Of a stretch of 64,000 bases of DNA, positions 13,083 to 26,445 are shown piece after piece. Position 1 is the stretch's first letter. Every line of letters starts with the position of its first letter. The translations under genes were made by a program, and so were the position numbers. The DNA is from Rhizophagus clarus (taxonomy: Eukaryota; Glomeromycota; Glomeromycetes; Glomerales; Glomeraceae). The notes beneath the pieces are model-generated. The model made no database searches and was not told where the DNA came from. It was given only the letters and a program-made list of their open reading frames with translations. The stretch lies in NCBI GenBank assembly GCA_015698045.1, contig BLAL01000016.1, forward strand, positions 620,001-684,000, written 5' to 3'.

Positions 13083-14394
13083 TTTTTAAAAAAAAAAAAT
13101 ATTCCAAAAATATCAAACTGAAAAGCCTCTTAACCATAACAAGTAAAACTGGGAAATTTTGGAACATAATTTCCTTTAATAATTTCATAGAATAACATGG
13201 ACAAATTCCATTAACAACAACACAACGCACGCATAAACAATAAACACTGAATGATGAAGTTTCCATTGCCGAATAATGATCTTTAAAAATTACCCAATTA
13301 GGTAGTTATCTTTGTTTGATTGTCCATCAAAATGAAAAAGTATGCGGTATTCAAATATGGTAAATTGTCAAGATAAATAACAGGTTTTTTAACCCCTTGT
13401 TCAGGAAATCATATTATGAAAGTTTTGATTACGTTGTATCGTAAGATTACCTTTTTACCTATGAATTTTCTTTGTAATCCCGTTCGTTAATTCCGGTCAT
13501 TTTTCTACTTATATATGATGATCTTCATACCTCCGGTATTTGTAAATATTCTTTGTCCCACATTCGGATTTCTTTTTTATTTATTTATTCTAAAAGCGGG
13601 AATTTTTAACATAAGTAACAGGTTATATAATAATATATATAATAATCAAGTTTTATGACAGGTAATTTTTTTTTTATATAATAAAAAATAAATATATTAT
13701 TAATTATACATACATATATACATACATCATGCAAACACATTACTTTATTACGCTTCACCACATTAACTATGAAACGAACGAACATCGTATCATGTTTGAT
13801 TTTTTTTGTTTCTTTTTTTCTTTTTTAAACTAAACCTTCTTTTTTTCTTTTTTTAATGAACTTGATTGTTGACTTGTTAATATTAAATCAATGATGATAA
13901 AAAAGATATCTTGATAAATGGTGTGACAAAAAATATATGGTTAGACAAAGTTAGACATAATTAGACAAAAAAAAATGTACATATATATAATACTACTATA
14001 CATATATACATATATATATATAAAAATACTTGTTCTACAAATCAAACAACAACAACATCATCATTCATCTTTTTTTTTTTTTGGAATTACAAATAAATAT
14101 TCGGTATTTACCGGAATTACTTGATTTATTATCAATTTATCATAAAAATATGCTTTTAACTAATAATAATTATTATTTATTATGATTGAATGGCGCTCCA
14201 AAATTAGGTTACTTTTTGACAACCTATAATAAGCATCCAAAAACTTCTGTTTCATATGAATGAAATCTTTTGGATTGTGTGTGTGTGTGTGCGTTGTGTC
14301 CGTAATTTTTTTTTGGTTTTATAATAAATAAATTTTATAATTAGATTAATTTTAGATTTGATGATGATGATGATGACACAAGAAATAAATCCGG

Positions 14395-14431
<37 letters not shown>

Positions 14432-14940
14432 CATAATATCATAATCATCATCGTTTATCTTGGCAATAAAAATAAAATAAAAATTTTTTGAAACCTTAAA
14501 AAAATTTTTTTTTTTATCAAAAGGCTTATGATTTGATGTAATATTTTTTTTTTTTTTTTTTTTTTTTCTTAAAAAAAAAAAAATCATCTAAAAAAGATTT
14601 CATTTTACATAAAAAGAAAATTTTCGCACGAGATGTGTTGTTGATGATTGTCCATTTTATGGAATAATATAAAAAATTTAAATTTTTTTTTTTTTTTTCG
14701 GGGGGAAAATTTGATGTTGTTTATTGTTACAATTTTTTTTTTTTTTTCTTGTTGACATATATACATATATAACATAATAACATCATCATAATCATGAAAA
14801 ATAAAAAGACCAATTTATTTCCCATTTTGTTTTTTTTTTAATCTTCAAGGGAAAAAATAATAATTTTTTTTTTTTTTCATTTTTGGTTATTTCGCACATG
14901 CCCGTTCCATTTGATTCGTTAAAAAGGGAGAAAAAAAAAA

Positions 14941-14982
14941 AAAATAAAATAAAATAAAATAAAATAAAATAAAATAATAAAA
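14941..14982. repeat. (AAAAT)n microsatellite
   Basis: About seven to eight consecutive AAAAT units follow a poly-A run. It is a simple repeat with no coding potential. Confidence 0.85.
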
Positions 14983-15669
14983 TAATTTTAATTAATTATC
15001 TTTTTTTGATTGATTGAATGGGCTTGGTTTTTTTACTGCTGAAAATTTCCTCATTATTATTAGAGTAAATCGGGGCTGCGACTAATAAACAATAATAAAA
15101 AGAACTTTTTTAAATAATGTCTAAAATGGCGTTCCGAATACTAAACTATAATTTTAGTAAAAAAGAATGAAAGAATGAAAAAAAATTTCTTTCTTAATAA
15201 ATAAACACGTTATTTTCCAAAAATGGTAATGGAACGATGTGGAGAAACTATATTACCATTTTATTAATTTTATTTTTAAAGAAAGGATTCGTATAAATGA
15301 ATTTGGTGACACTATAATAATAATTTTGGATGTGTGAGAATTTACCCATTAAAAAAAATTAATTTCAAACACGGAACGTGACTCCGCATTATAATAATAA
15401 TATTTTTCAAAAAGGTCTCTCCAAAAAGGCTGAAACTATATTAAATATGTTCATTGTGAAATTCTTTTTGAATGATGATTATTTTGTATTGAATGTATAA
15501 AAAAAATTTTTTGGTTGTTACAAAAAAAGAATTTTGGAGAAATTTAGAAGCTTTTTTTTTTTGTGTACTTTTTTTCTTTATTGATTGATTGACAGACCAA
15601 AGAAGAAAGAGAAAAAGAAAGAAAAACTTTTAAATAATTTTGAATAAATTTTTAATTTATTTTAATTTA

Positions 15670-15700
<31 letters not shown>

Positions 15701-16875
15701 TTTGTGAAAGTAAAAAGTAACATACAGCCTACTGGCATAAGATAAGCCGAACTAATTTAGAAAGATTTCTTTCTTAGAAAATATTCCGTTTTTTTTTTTT
15801 TTAAAGTTTTTTTTTTATTTCTTGGGCAGAAAATGGCAGAAATTCTCGGCTTTTTTTTTTATTGCTGTATTTCAAAGGTAAATTCTTAAAAAAGAAATTA
15901 TTCCAACATGGGACCGACTCAGGATCCAAAACGCAAGGTCGTGTTACATATGTTGAACGCAGTTCGAAATCGAAAATAAACAAGTTGTATTACGTAACCC
16001 ATCTTACATAATTCAAATTGGATATTAAATTAACTGATCAATTTAATTGGATTTTTTAATTAACAATAATATCATGTGATAAATATTGTGGATTACGCAC
16101 ATAAGTATTGTAATGTACATACAGTAAGTACATTACGTACAGCATTTTTTTTTTTCTTAAACATTTTTTACAGTACTATTTACAGCTATTTACAGTATTA
16201 TTAAAAGCGCACATACAAAAAAAACTACGAATAAAATTTCTACGCAGAAATATTTTTTTTTTTTTTTTTGACTAAATAAAAAAGTACATATTTGGACATA
16301 TTAACAACAAGTTTTTAAGTTTCAGGGACCATTGAAAAAGGCTTTTGACTTTTTTTATTCCATAATTGGTTAGAATCTTAAGCATGATACCAGGATTCCA
16401 GGAATTTGTATCCTTTTGTAAAAATAAAGTTTTTCCTTCCGAAGAAATTTATATTGTTGGATATATTCTATGTATGTATATTTCCGCCTTTTTTTAAACT
16501 GCTTAAGTGCTTATATTGCGTATCACACTTGTCTTATTTGACAAAATTTCATGCATATCCTTATTCTCTTTTTTATTGTACGATAATACGTATAAACTCC
16601 TTATATTAACACTTTATTTCTTTTTTATCAGGAAATCAAAAAGAAATTTATTATTATTATTTTTTTTTTTTTTTTTTTGGATGCATAGATGCACGTCAAA
16701 GAAACAGACTTTACAATGATGAAATGATTTCATATTATTGTTCCTTAAACATTTTCTTTCATTTAAGGTAAATATTGGATAGTTTTTTATTTTATTTAAC
16801 TTATGCAAAATGCCGTTTTTTTTTTTTGATATGCTATGCAAAACCAAAAAAAAAAATGTGATCAAAATGTTATTG

Positions 16876-16906
<31 letters not shown>

Positions 16907-19900
16907 GTGTGAGAAATATTGATAATAAATAAGTAATTATTGGTTATTATTCTTTGAAAAAGAAAAAAAAAGAGATTACTTTGCATTTATGTTTACTTGT
17001 TTGAAATCGTTTTCTGATGAATTTTTTTTTTTTTTTTTTTTTTAAAAAAAAAAGGATCTTTTGAAAAGGGAAGGGGGGGAAAAGAAAAAAATAAGAAATG
17101 AATTTTAACATTGTTTATTGTTGTTATTTGTTTTTCCTTTTAATCGTCAATAATAATAATAATAATAAAATTGTGGGGAAAAAAACAAAAAAAAAAAATT
17201 TTCTTCGGATAAAAAAGATCGAAATTTTTAAACTTTATAATTATAATTATAATAATAATAATAATAATAATAATAATTTTTTGAAATTGAATAATAATAA
17301 TAATAATTAATAATAAATTTCTTTTTGTTTACCCTGTTATTGCAGTCTTAAAAAAAAAAAAAGCGTTGTTATTACTATTATTGATGTTTATTACCTGTTG
17401 TTATTCGATGATTTGATGATGTTATTACTATCGTAAATCGAGGGGTGGGGGAAAAGGCTTTTTTTGGAAAATAAAATTTTTTTTTTTAGTTCATGTATTA
17501 TACCATTACGAGTTTAAAAAATTAAGGTTTTTTTTTTTTTTTTTTGTATATAAAAAAAAATATAATATTTAAATAATATGTAAAAATAATATAAATCATT
17601 TTATTATTCTTTTAATTGGGGAAAAATAAAAATAAAAAAAAATAAATAAATAAAAAAAAAAAAAAAAAGAAATCCAAAATCCAACAATGTAAAAAATAAA
17701 ATCATATTATCTCATCTTTTTTTTTTTCTTTTTATTAACAATTAGCATTGTAATAGTTAAAACCATAAAAGAAAATTTATATATACTAATTTGTCATTTT
17801 TTTCAATAACAACAATAAAAAAAAAAAAAATTTTTTTTTTTTTTTTTTTGTAACATGATAAAAAAGATTTGCTATCAAAAAGATATAATATAAACAAAAT
17901 TTTCTTTTGTGGGGAAAAAAAAAAAAAGATTACGCAGTATGATGTTTTAAGTTAAGTTGGTTAGTCTATGTTTTTTTTTTGTGTGATATACGTATACAAA
18001 ACCTTAAAAAAAAAATTTTGTTATTATTGTCAAATTGAATATTGTTAAATAAGAAATAGAAATCATCTCATTTTTTAATTGAATAACTTGTTTTAAAACG
18101 CGATTTTTATATATACGTATACATTATAAAATTAATAAATGATTACTAATTGTGTTTAAAAAAAACGCGACAGGAAAGATTTTTAATTACTTAATTTAGA
18201 AAGAAATCCTTCATTTGATCATATTCAGAAAAAAAAAAAAAAAAAAATTTTTTTTTCTTACATTCTTTTTTTCTTTTACCATGGGATTTATATTACTATA
18301 ATTAAAAAAATACGCCCATTTTCATTTTTCTCAAAAGAAAATAAAGAAGCCCCCACCCCCTTTTTTTGATAACTTTGACATGTAGACATGTAACGTAATT
18401 AGTCTAATTAGTCCATTTTAGGTACCAAGATTATGCTTTGTTAATGAAACGTAAAAAAAAAAGCTGACTTAATCCATGTTTCGCTTTTTTCAAACCTAAA
18501 ATAAGGTAAACAGCATTTAAATCCGATTCATCAAATGAATGACCACATATATTACATTTATTACATATATTTACTATATATTTACATCTATTTATTTAAT
18601 AATTACGTTACATTAAAAGCACGAAACAAGCCATTTTTTTTTTTTAAAACGCAACGCATTCATTTAAAATTTATTGTTTATGTCATAACAAAAAAAAAAA
18701 AAAAGGTTCTTTTTTTCGCCCCAACGCGTTAAACATAAAACTTTAAAAAAAAAAAAAAATCATTTTTACAAATAAAGTAAATTAAAATTATTCAAGTATT
18801 AATTCAAGTATTTCTTCTTTCAAATTAAAAATAATATGTCGGTAAAATTCCTTGCTTAATGATTTCTTTTTTGGAAATTAATAAAATTAGAGGTTGGTTT
18901 TTTTTTTATATAAACATTTATGTATTGATTGATTTATTCATTGAGATCACACGACATTTTTTTTTTTCTTTGAACTCTTAAGATTTTTCTTTGAAATTCT
19001 TAAAATGGAAATTGAATTAAGAAGAAAAAGGGTTTAATGATCTCATATCTTTGTAAATCATGTGCTTTTAATTTTTAAAAAAATTATGTTTTAGTTAAAT
19101 TAATATGTTTAGTTAACATTTAAAAATAAATTTAAAAATAAAAATTCTTTATAATCACACAAATTCGAAAAAAAGTTTACTTTTTTCTTGAAAGGATTAA
19201 TTAAAATGGACTAGTTTTTTTTTTTTTTTTTTTTTTTTTAACATGTGTAATAAATGATTTTTCTTATTGGATGAAAGTGCGATTAAAAATTCTTATCTTT
19301 TTAAACAAAACGAGTTACTGCAATCCCTACCGAAATTTTCCGATTTTCTTTCGCGATTTTATCAGTTGTGAAGTTTGTGGTCACTTTTAAACCAAATTCC
19401 TTTTTTTTTTAAGGTTCTCATTCACTAGACTACTTGGTAGGCGTGATTAATTAATTTAAACATGGGTTGGATTTCTTCATATGTGCAATTCTCCCTCGTA
19501 TATTAAAAAAAAACTATCGTTTTAGTAACATCTAAGCAACGTTCAAATTACGTCCAAATAACGTTTAGGTTACGTTCAAAAAAAAAAAGCAACGAATAAA
19601 AAAGACAATTCTTAAAAAAACAGTAACGAGTAAAAAGTAATGCTTAACTCAAAAGAAAATGTGCGAAATGTGCGAAAACGCGCCAAAAAAAATGCATATC
19701 ACATGATTTTTTTGGCATCATGGAGAATTATTATGTTTCCACGTGACAAAATTGTAATTTCCGATATAAATTAACAAATTGGTCATAAATCCAGTCACAT
19801 CATTTCTTTAAATCCTGAACGTTGATAATATAAGGATGTCATTACGTACATATGATCGATCCCATTAATTAACGTATTTTGAAACTTGACTTCTGTTTCA

Positions 19901-20540
19901 TAAACGTCACGCACGAACACATGTGCTTGTTTCTCTTTTAAAAGGAGGCTCAAACGTCACGCAACATCTAATATTAGGACTCGATATAATGAAACTTATA
20001 AATTTTGATATAAAGTAATGAACCAGAGGATTCGTATCGAATTCTGGACTATACTCAAATCAGCATCAACAGGGTACAAAAAAAATCATAGTTATTGAAT
20101 ATATATATGCGAAAATCAATAAATTTATAAATGATGCCTTATTGTAAAATTATTTTGAGATTACAATAATAATTTTTTTAAATGATAAAAAATGAAAAAT
20201 ATATATATATATATATCATAACAAAAAACTAAATAAAAAAAAACAAATTTTACTTCCCTGTTAATAAAATTTTTTTCGTTCATTATCTATGAGTTATATA
20301 AAAGAAGAGAAGTAAAATTGCATAAACGCGCAAAAATGTATTTATAAAATTACAAAAGAGAATTAATTGGTTTTTGAAGGGTGCTTAATTATGATTTTAT
20401 ATAAAGTTCTGTCTTTTGATTTTAAAAATAATCACTTGAAAATAATTTTTTTTATTTGTCTATTTTTCTTTTACCCCTCCTCAATAAATTAATTAATTAT
20501 TATATATCCTTGTTTTAAAATTTTATTGATTTTATTGTAA

Positions 20541-21891
20541 TTAATATGTATCATTATATCCACCATATTGTTGAGGGGGGTAACCACCACCATAACCACC
20601 TTGATTTGAATATACTTCATCTTCTCCAAGTAATTCTTTAACTTCCCATACATTTTGTTTACTACCAACGGAGAATTCAAGATCTTCCTTTGTGATGGAA
20701 TCCCAGTATTTGTAAACCATCATAACAGCTAAAAGTGTACAGATCGTTCCAAAGAATAACCCATCAATATAATGCTTAACTGTATCACAGATACGTACAG
20801 AGAATTGGTAAAGAATAACTTGTCCAATAACGTAGAAAGAGATTCCAAACAAAATATCACCAAGAGGCCAGCGATCATCAAGTGTATTAAGTACAAGTAC
20901 AATTTGAAGAACTACATAAATTACAAGAGCTGCTCCATTAAATATGTACAATACGATCCAAAGGGCTACTGGATTTAAAGCGCTAAATCCTGCTTTGCCT
21001 AAGAATGTTGCAATACTCAAGGTGAAAACTGCAGCGAAAATAACCAAAGAAGAAATACGGATCGACTATGAATAATTTAATGAATGAAATAAATGAATGA
21101 ATACAGTTAATATAATATAATATATATATATATATACACATATATTTTCAATATATATTTTTTTGGATCGAAAAAAACCTACCCAAAGCGACAATGGTGT
21201 ACCATCTTCGGCAAATTGGAATCCGACAAATCCATTCAATAATAAACACCAGAATGTAGCAGTAATAAGTCCAATATGTGCAGCAGTGAAATACTAAATG
21301 TAAATATAACAAAAATAATTTAACCTCAGAAATATAAAAACAAAACTTTATTTTTAATCTAAAAATTATTATTAAAAAAATAACTTACAGAATAAATTAT
21401 CGACGCCGTTGGAATAATACCAGAAACAAGTAATAACTCTAAGAAGGTAACCATCATGTATAAATAAAAGAACATGACAATTTCTTTACGACCTATTGTA
21501 GGAAAAACAATACATATGTTAAATCGAGATCATTTCGTTCAAATTTCAAAGTGAAATTTTTTTTAAATAAAAGACAAATAAATACAAACCGACTGCTGTA
21601 TATTTTGACTTTATGTGATAAATCATGATGGAGGTCATGATGAGTGCAATAATATGAATAATGATGGTAGCTTTAAAAACAAATAAAATAAATTTATAAA
21701 ACGAAAAAAAAGTAAAAAAGGGTAAACGTATATTCCTTATTTTTATTACCTGGTTGAAAGATTAACGTTCCAGCAATTTCAACATTTCTTGAATAACATG
21801 TTGGTTCAATGCCTTCTTCCGCTCCAACAAGAGGACACACGGTGAGAGCTACTTTCTCACAGATACCATTGAAGTCTCCGAATTTTACCAT
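20541..21891 (-). CDS. CHS7: Chs7-type chitin synthase export chaperone
   Basis: Five exons join in frame to 320 residues: 21891-21750, 21670-21590, 21492-21389, 21293-21183 and 21065-20541, all with GT-AG introns of 79-118 bp. The start MVKFGDFNGICEKVALTVCP and following GIEPTCYSRNVEIAGTLIF match the conserved N-terminus of the Chs7 family. This ER multi-pass membrane protein is needed for chitin synthase III to leave the ER. Six or seven hydrophobic segments follow, for example IIHIIALIMTSIMIYH, the FFYLYMMVTFLELLLVSGII stretch, GLITATFWCLLLNGFVGF and YVIGQVILYQFSVRI. The C-terminus is a cytosolic Gly/Tyr/Gln-rich tail. Length fits the family (about 310-350). It is divergently arranged with the ATP synthase e gene, 1.18 kb apart, and lies on the same strand as GFA1 5 kb away. 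Confidence 0.9.
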
Positions 21892-23068
21892 AGTGGTATT
21901 ATTTTTTGATGTTAGTTGAAATTAAAGAAGGGAAAGTTTAAGGGGGCGAATATAAAGAGTGTAAGTTGGGGTTTCAAGTAAAATTCTTAATTAGAGAATA
22001 CTTCTTTCCCCTTTTAGAATGATATCACGTTAAAAAAAGAGAACGGTTGAAAAATAAATTAATTTTAGCTTTGTTTCGAAATATTTTGATATAAATAAGA
22101 AAATAAAATAGGAAAAAACTTGTTATCTATATATACAACTTGCGCATTAAAAAGTCTCTTTTTTTTACGCACAGATGAGCTTGTGTATTATTATATTACC
22201 AATAATATTGAAATTTGGAAATCATGGAACGATATTGTTGGACAAACAATGCACATCAAACTGCGTGTCGATTAAAATTTCCGCAAACTGCTAGGACATT
22301 ATTATTACATTTGGTGTATGCAGTTTCACGCGCGAAATGTCACGCGAGCCAATATAAAAATAGTATTATAATATAATTATATTCCAATACGGATATAAGT
22401 TTTGAAGTGAAACATAACCCTAAAGTTTTAAATTTTTTTTTTTAAAATTGATTTTCAAATAATTTTTATTAAAGAAGTACTTGAACGGTTAGTAATTCTC
22501 ACGCGTAAAAAAAAAGCTTAACATTATAATCAAGTAACAATTGTATATTTCTCCCATCGATGAATTTTTTTTAAAAAAATTAAAATATATACATTATTAA
22601 AGAAAATTAATAATCTTAATGTATATTTTATGTAGATAACAAAAGTATTACGAATTAATCTTGGCATCGCGTTTAATTAATTCGCGTAAATTATTTACAT
22701 GCTAGCTATATATTGTAAAAAGTAACTAACGTTTTTAGGCATTAAAAAAGGGTTTTCACCAAAGACTTTACAGATTTCATACGTAATAAATTTCTTTTCG
22801 ATTTGAAATTTTAACAAATATAACTGATAAAATATAGTATACAAATGTGATGTTGACAGAATCTTCGAGATAAGATGAAATTCGTGAAAGGACACATCTA
22901 ATCGTAAAAAAAATTTTTGCCAATCACGTGTGTTCCCATAAAAAGTTGATAATCCACAAATGTTTTCGAATTTTGTTTGGCGGTTCCCTTTCTTCTATAG
23001 CGTTTAACGACAAATTTTTATTTTATTTTTTTTTTTTTATTTATCTCTAAAGAAAATATTACTATCAA
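21892..23068. other. Shared upstream region of CHS7 and ATP synthase e
   Basis: This 1.18-kb divergent intergenic stretch shows no gene. A CACGTG-core site (ATCACGTG) lies at 22923-22930, 138 bp before the ATP synthase e start codon. The CHS7 side contains purine-rich leader sequence up to about 21990. Short open frames here look random. Confidence 0.55.
22923..22930. promoter_or_regulatory. RTCACGTG site upstream of ATP synthase e
   Basis: The octamer ATCACGTG matches the consensus of Cbf1-type bHLH factors, which in several fungi control respiratory genes. The same octamer lies 87 bp upstream of the AIM19-family gene, also mitochondrial. Function is inferred. Confidence 0.4.
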
Positions 23069-23740
23069 ATGGCTTCCACTAATGTTAAAGTAAGTGTTAA
23101 CCTTAAAGACAATTTAGAATGAATTTTGTTGAATGCGGACCACGAGCAATCAATTCCTACATTTTTTGATAGGTTGCTCGATGGGCCGCACTAGCTCTTG
23201 GGGTTACATATGGTTTAGTACATAGAAGATCATTGGTTAACTCTGAAGCAAAGAAAAAAGCGATAGCTGAATATAAACATAAAGAGGAACTAATTAACGA
23301 AGCTAAATTAGCCTATTCCGCATCTAAAAAGCATGATGATGGTATATTTTTACTTTTATTTTTCTCATTTTCCTTGAGGAAAAGAAATTTATATTTTCCT
23401 CGTATAAATGGTTATCTAGTGCAAATTGTAGGAATAGGAAATTAATAGTTTAAATTAGATTTACAATTGGATTTTGCTTTCATTTACAAGAAACATATTC
23501 AGAAATCACGATAGTTACATGTGACCCTTATATAAGAAAGGGTACACTCTCATCTCTGCAGTTTTTGATAAGGAGATAATATATTCAATCATTAGGAAAA
23601 TTAATAGATTACATTTGTTAAATTGAAATGCTAATTTTTTCTTTTTTACCTATTATTATTTCCTTTTTACAGTCATAACAGATCCAGATCATCCCAACTT
23701 TGACTTAGAAAAACTTATTAATCATTTCGAAAAAAAATAG
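23069..23740 (+). CDS. TIM11: Mitochondrial ATP synthase subunit e
   Basis: Three exons (23069-23089, 23173-23341, 23673-23740) join in frame to an 85-residue protein, a usual size for subunit e. The first exon has only seven codons. Residues 10-24 (RWAALALGVTYGLVH) form the single membrane helix, with the GxxxG motif at G17-G21 that lets subunit e pair with subunit g. A charged Lys/Glu-rich helix follows (AKKKAIAEYKHKEELINEAK). The C-terminus is DPDHPNFDLEKLINHFEKK. The protein sits in the inner membrane, supports ATP synthase dimers and so shapes cristae. It is not catalytic. Introns are 83 and 331 bp with GT-AG ends. It is divergent from CHS7 and convergent with the UBX gene. Confidence 0.88.
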
Positions 23741-24239
23741 GCACACCGACAATAAAATTGTAATAGTATTATTAAAAAGAAATTCGACAAAAATAATCAA
23801 ACATTTTGTTTTTAAAAAAAAAATTCTTTTTTTCAATAAATTATTATTCCCACGCAGCTAAGTATAAAGGTTGATGGATTGATTATTGGGTGTGATTTAT
23901 GAGGATTTGTGAAATACATTTTGCTGATATTAATTACAAAGTACAAGATCGTTTTTTAGATTTTTCTTTTTTTTTTAAAAAAAAAATTTTTTACTTTGAT
24001 TTTTATCAATAAAACAATAAGGTATCAACAAAATTTTTATTCGTTATAAATTCATAAAACTTTACATTTAAATTTTTAGATAAAATGATCCAACTCGACA
24101 TTTTCAAAGTGTATCAAGATAAACTTGACCTATATATATATATAGTAGTCGAAAACACATTCAAAGTAAAAAAGTAAAAAAACGTTTCTCCATGAATTGT
24201 AAATGCACTCCTTTAATTAACGTCCTTTTTAAAGAGTTA
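23741..24239. other. Convergent intergenic region
   Basis: About 500 bp between the 3' ends of the ATP synthase e and UBX genes. It contains A/T-rich 3' UTR-like sequence with AATAAA-type signals (for example near 23837 and 24007) and no gene. Confidence 0.6.
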
Positions 24240-26445
24240 TCATCCTAAAACTACATTAACAAGAGAATTTGATAAACCTGCATCCTCTACAGTCTGATTG
24301 ACTTGATTAATCAAATTGTTCCTATGACAAACAAGCTAATACAAAAATATATATAATTTATATGATGTTATTAGGTCAAAATATTTTAAAGTGTACATAA
24401 GAAAAGTGAACGTACCTCAAACTCTTGGTCTTTTAAGTTGGGGACTGTCTTAATGAACTCGAATAAATATCGGACAGGGTCCATCTTTTCGAACCGTCGA
24501 ATAACCGTTTGTCCGTCTTTAATTAAATTCTCTATATTAGTAAATATAGATAAAAAGACAAATTTTAATACAAATTCGAATATCAAATTACCTGCTAAAC
24601 GGAATTTTATCATTGCTGACGTAGGACCTTGAGCTTCTTCTCTTTCAACAGGCTGAATGGAATCAAATATCGAAGTAGGTTCTTCTACGGAAGGTAATTT
24701 AAGAATGATCAATTCTAACATAGCAATGAAAATTCTGTGGAAATAGATTTAAACTTACCAGTTGTTGAATCATCCTCCTCCTCTGTATCTTCAATTTCAT
24801 CAATTTCATCATTAAAATCATATGCAGGCCTTTCTCTGGATGATTCTTCCTCAATCAACTACAATAGAATGAATAACTGTGAATATTAAATTCAATAAGT
24901 AACTTGACAGAATATTGAAAAAATTAGATTACTCTGGTAGCACTCCTAGAAGAAGTCGATTTCTTTTGATCAGTCAACGAATAGCTATCCAAAAAGTCCG
25001 TAACTTCAAAATTGCAAGGGTTTTTAATAGATTACTTTTTTACGCGTCGTATCTAATGGACAATGAAGACCACTTACTAAGCATTATAAATTCATTGGGC
25101 GAAAGTTTTGTAGCATTCAATACTTTCACCCTTTCACCTTTTAAATAAATAAATAAAATAAATAAATACGCTCGCTGCATAAATAAGGATTGAATAAGTG
25201 AATTAAAAAAAAATTACCAGTTCTTGGATCTATAATTGCGATATGTGGATAGCTATCAATAGGATAGTAATTTACATATTGTCGTCCATCAGGACTTTCT
25301 GAATTAAACTAGGAAAAAAGTAGATAATGAATTGATGTTTTTAAAATAATTAAACAAAATATAATAAGAATACATGTCTGCTTACTTGAAGGAAAAGAAA
25401 ATGTGCTTTGATAACTTCTTTAACCGCATTATTGTTCCATAAATCGCGATTGAGCACCTGACAGGAAAATTCTCTTATATTTTGGATATCAACCATTACC
25501 CATTTGTTTTCATTTTTCGCTCTGTTCCGTGTCTATATTGAAAATAAGCAATTAGCCGTCAAGAATCAGTTTTTTGAATAAATTATAAATTATACAATTA
25601 GCAACCCAAAAATCATTAATTACCCTTTCAAAGTTTTCTTTGTTTATGATATCGAAGGGCGGAGCGTATAAGTCAGCCAACCTAGTAGCCTTTTCATCAG
25701 AAGGCCCTATAAATTTCACATCGAACCGTTTGTTAAATTATCCTTCTTATAATTCCGATGATTTTTTTTTATCATACCCATTCGATGAGGTAAAGCGTTG
25801 CCTGCGAAAGTCCGATTCTGAAAATTATTATCACGTGAGCGATTACTGCGTGGTACACTTCTCCTAGCTATTAAGCAACGTGGAACAGTTGCAATATAAA
25901 ATTATAAATAAGAGAGAATTTTTTTTAAAAAACGTGTAGAATTAATAAAAATTGGGAAAGATATTTACCAATTCCATCGAAGCTGACATGGTCATTTTGA
26001 TCTCCACCAACAAGAATCTCGCGTTTAGGCGCGATGGGAGCTCGAATTGAAGAGTTTTCTTGTTGAGCGAGCGCTCTCGCTAGTTCTTCATCTGCTTCGA
26101 TCATATTCCTTGTTCTTTCAGCGTCTGCGGAAGCTGTTGATGTAGACTGTTGATTTGTAGTAGTACTAGTATTTAAAACCCCGGAAAGATCTGCTCCACC
26201 CATCTCTAAATAAAGGTTAATAGCTTGTAGAACGTCTCCGCCTGTCAGCTATTAAGTTTCGCGAGTCATTGCAAGAAATGGAAAGAGGAAATATAATAAA
26301 GTGTATAACTTTAAAGAACAATTATTATATTTCTATTAGTTTCTAAACGTTTCTGAATGTAATTTACCTCCAAATAGGTTGCTGCGGCTACTTCGCTCTC
26401 GCCCGTAGTATTACAGAATTCTGCTATTTTGTCTTCAAAAGTCAT
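24240..26445 (-). CDS. UBA-UAS-UBX protein (UBXN7/Ubx5-like p97 adaptor)
   Basis: Twelve exons join in frame to 444 residues: 26445-26368, 26248-25969, 25867-25778, 25706-25624, 25532-25386, 25308-25218, 25137-25078, 25003-24933, 24858-24759, 24714-24592, 24531-24416 and 24335-24240. Residues 1-46 form a UBA-like helix bundle (MTFEDKIAEFCNTTGES, then GGDVLQAINLYLEMGG). Residues 150-290 form a UAS thioredoxin-like domain (RLADLYAPPFDII, KWVMVDIQNIREFSCQVLNR, YYPIDSYPHIAIIDPRTG, TDFLDSYSLTD). An acidic linker leads to a UBX domain at about 357-440 (IKDGQTVIRRFEKMDPVR). Relatives bring ubiquitylated substrates and cullin ligases to Cdc48/p97. The FPR motif usual in the UBX S3-S4 loop is not seen; VCHRNN stands there. 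Exon 3 and exon 10 acceptors were chosen to keep the frame open. Confidence 0.8.

Larger units (their letters stand above)
7350..20540. other. 13-kb homopolymer-rich region without a supported gene
   Basis: I find no coding region between the cyclin stop and the 3' end of CHS7. Open frames here are Lys/Phe/Asn runs produced by homopolymers. The sequence is dominated by poly-A and poly-T tracts of 15-40 nt (for example 8648-8683, 13044-13078, 14397-14429), with (AAT)n, (AAAAT)n at about 14941-14982 and a 7-mer repeat at 9945-9998. It also has scattered G+C-bearing islands of 50-120 bp (around 9000-9060, 9560-9660, 12715-12810, 15720-15760) that show no recognisable tRNA or protein. CACGTG cores occur at 8096 and 8862. 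It may hold UTRs, a long non-coding transcript or decayed repeats. Confidence 0.5.

Noticed and set aside
14252-14587. Lys/Phe-rich minus-strand frame
   Set aside because: Made of poly-A and poly-T runs plus a dinucleotide repeat; typical of chance frames in this desert.
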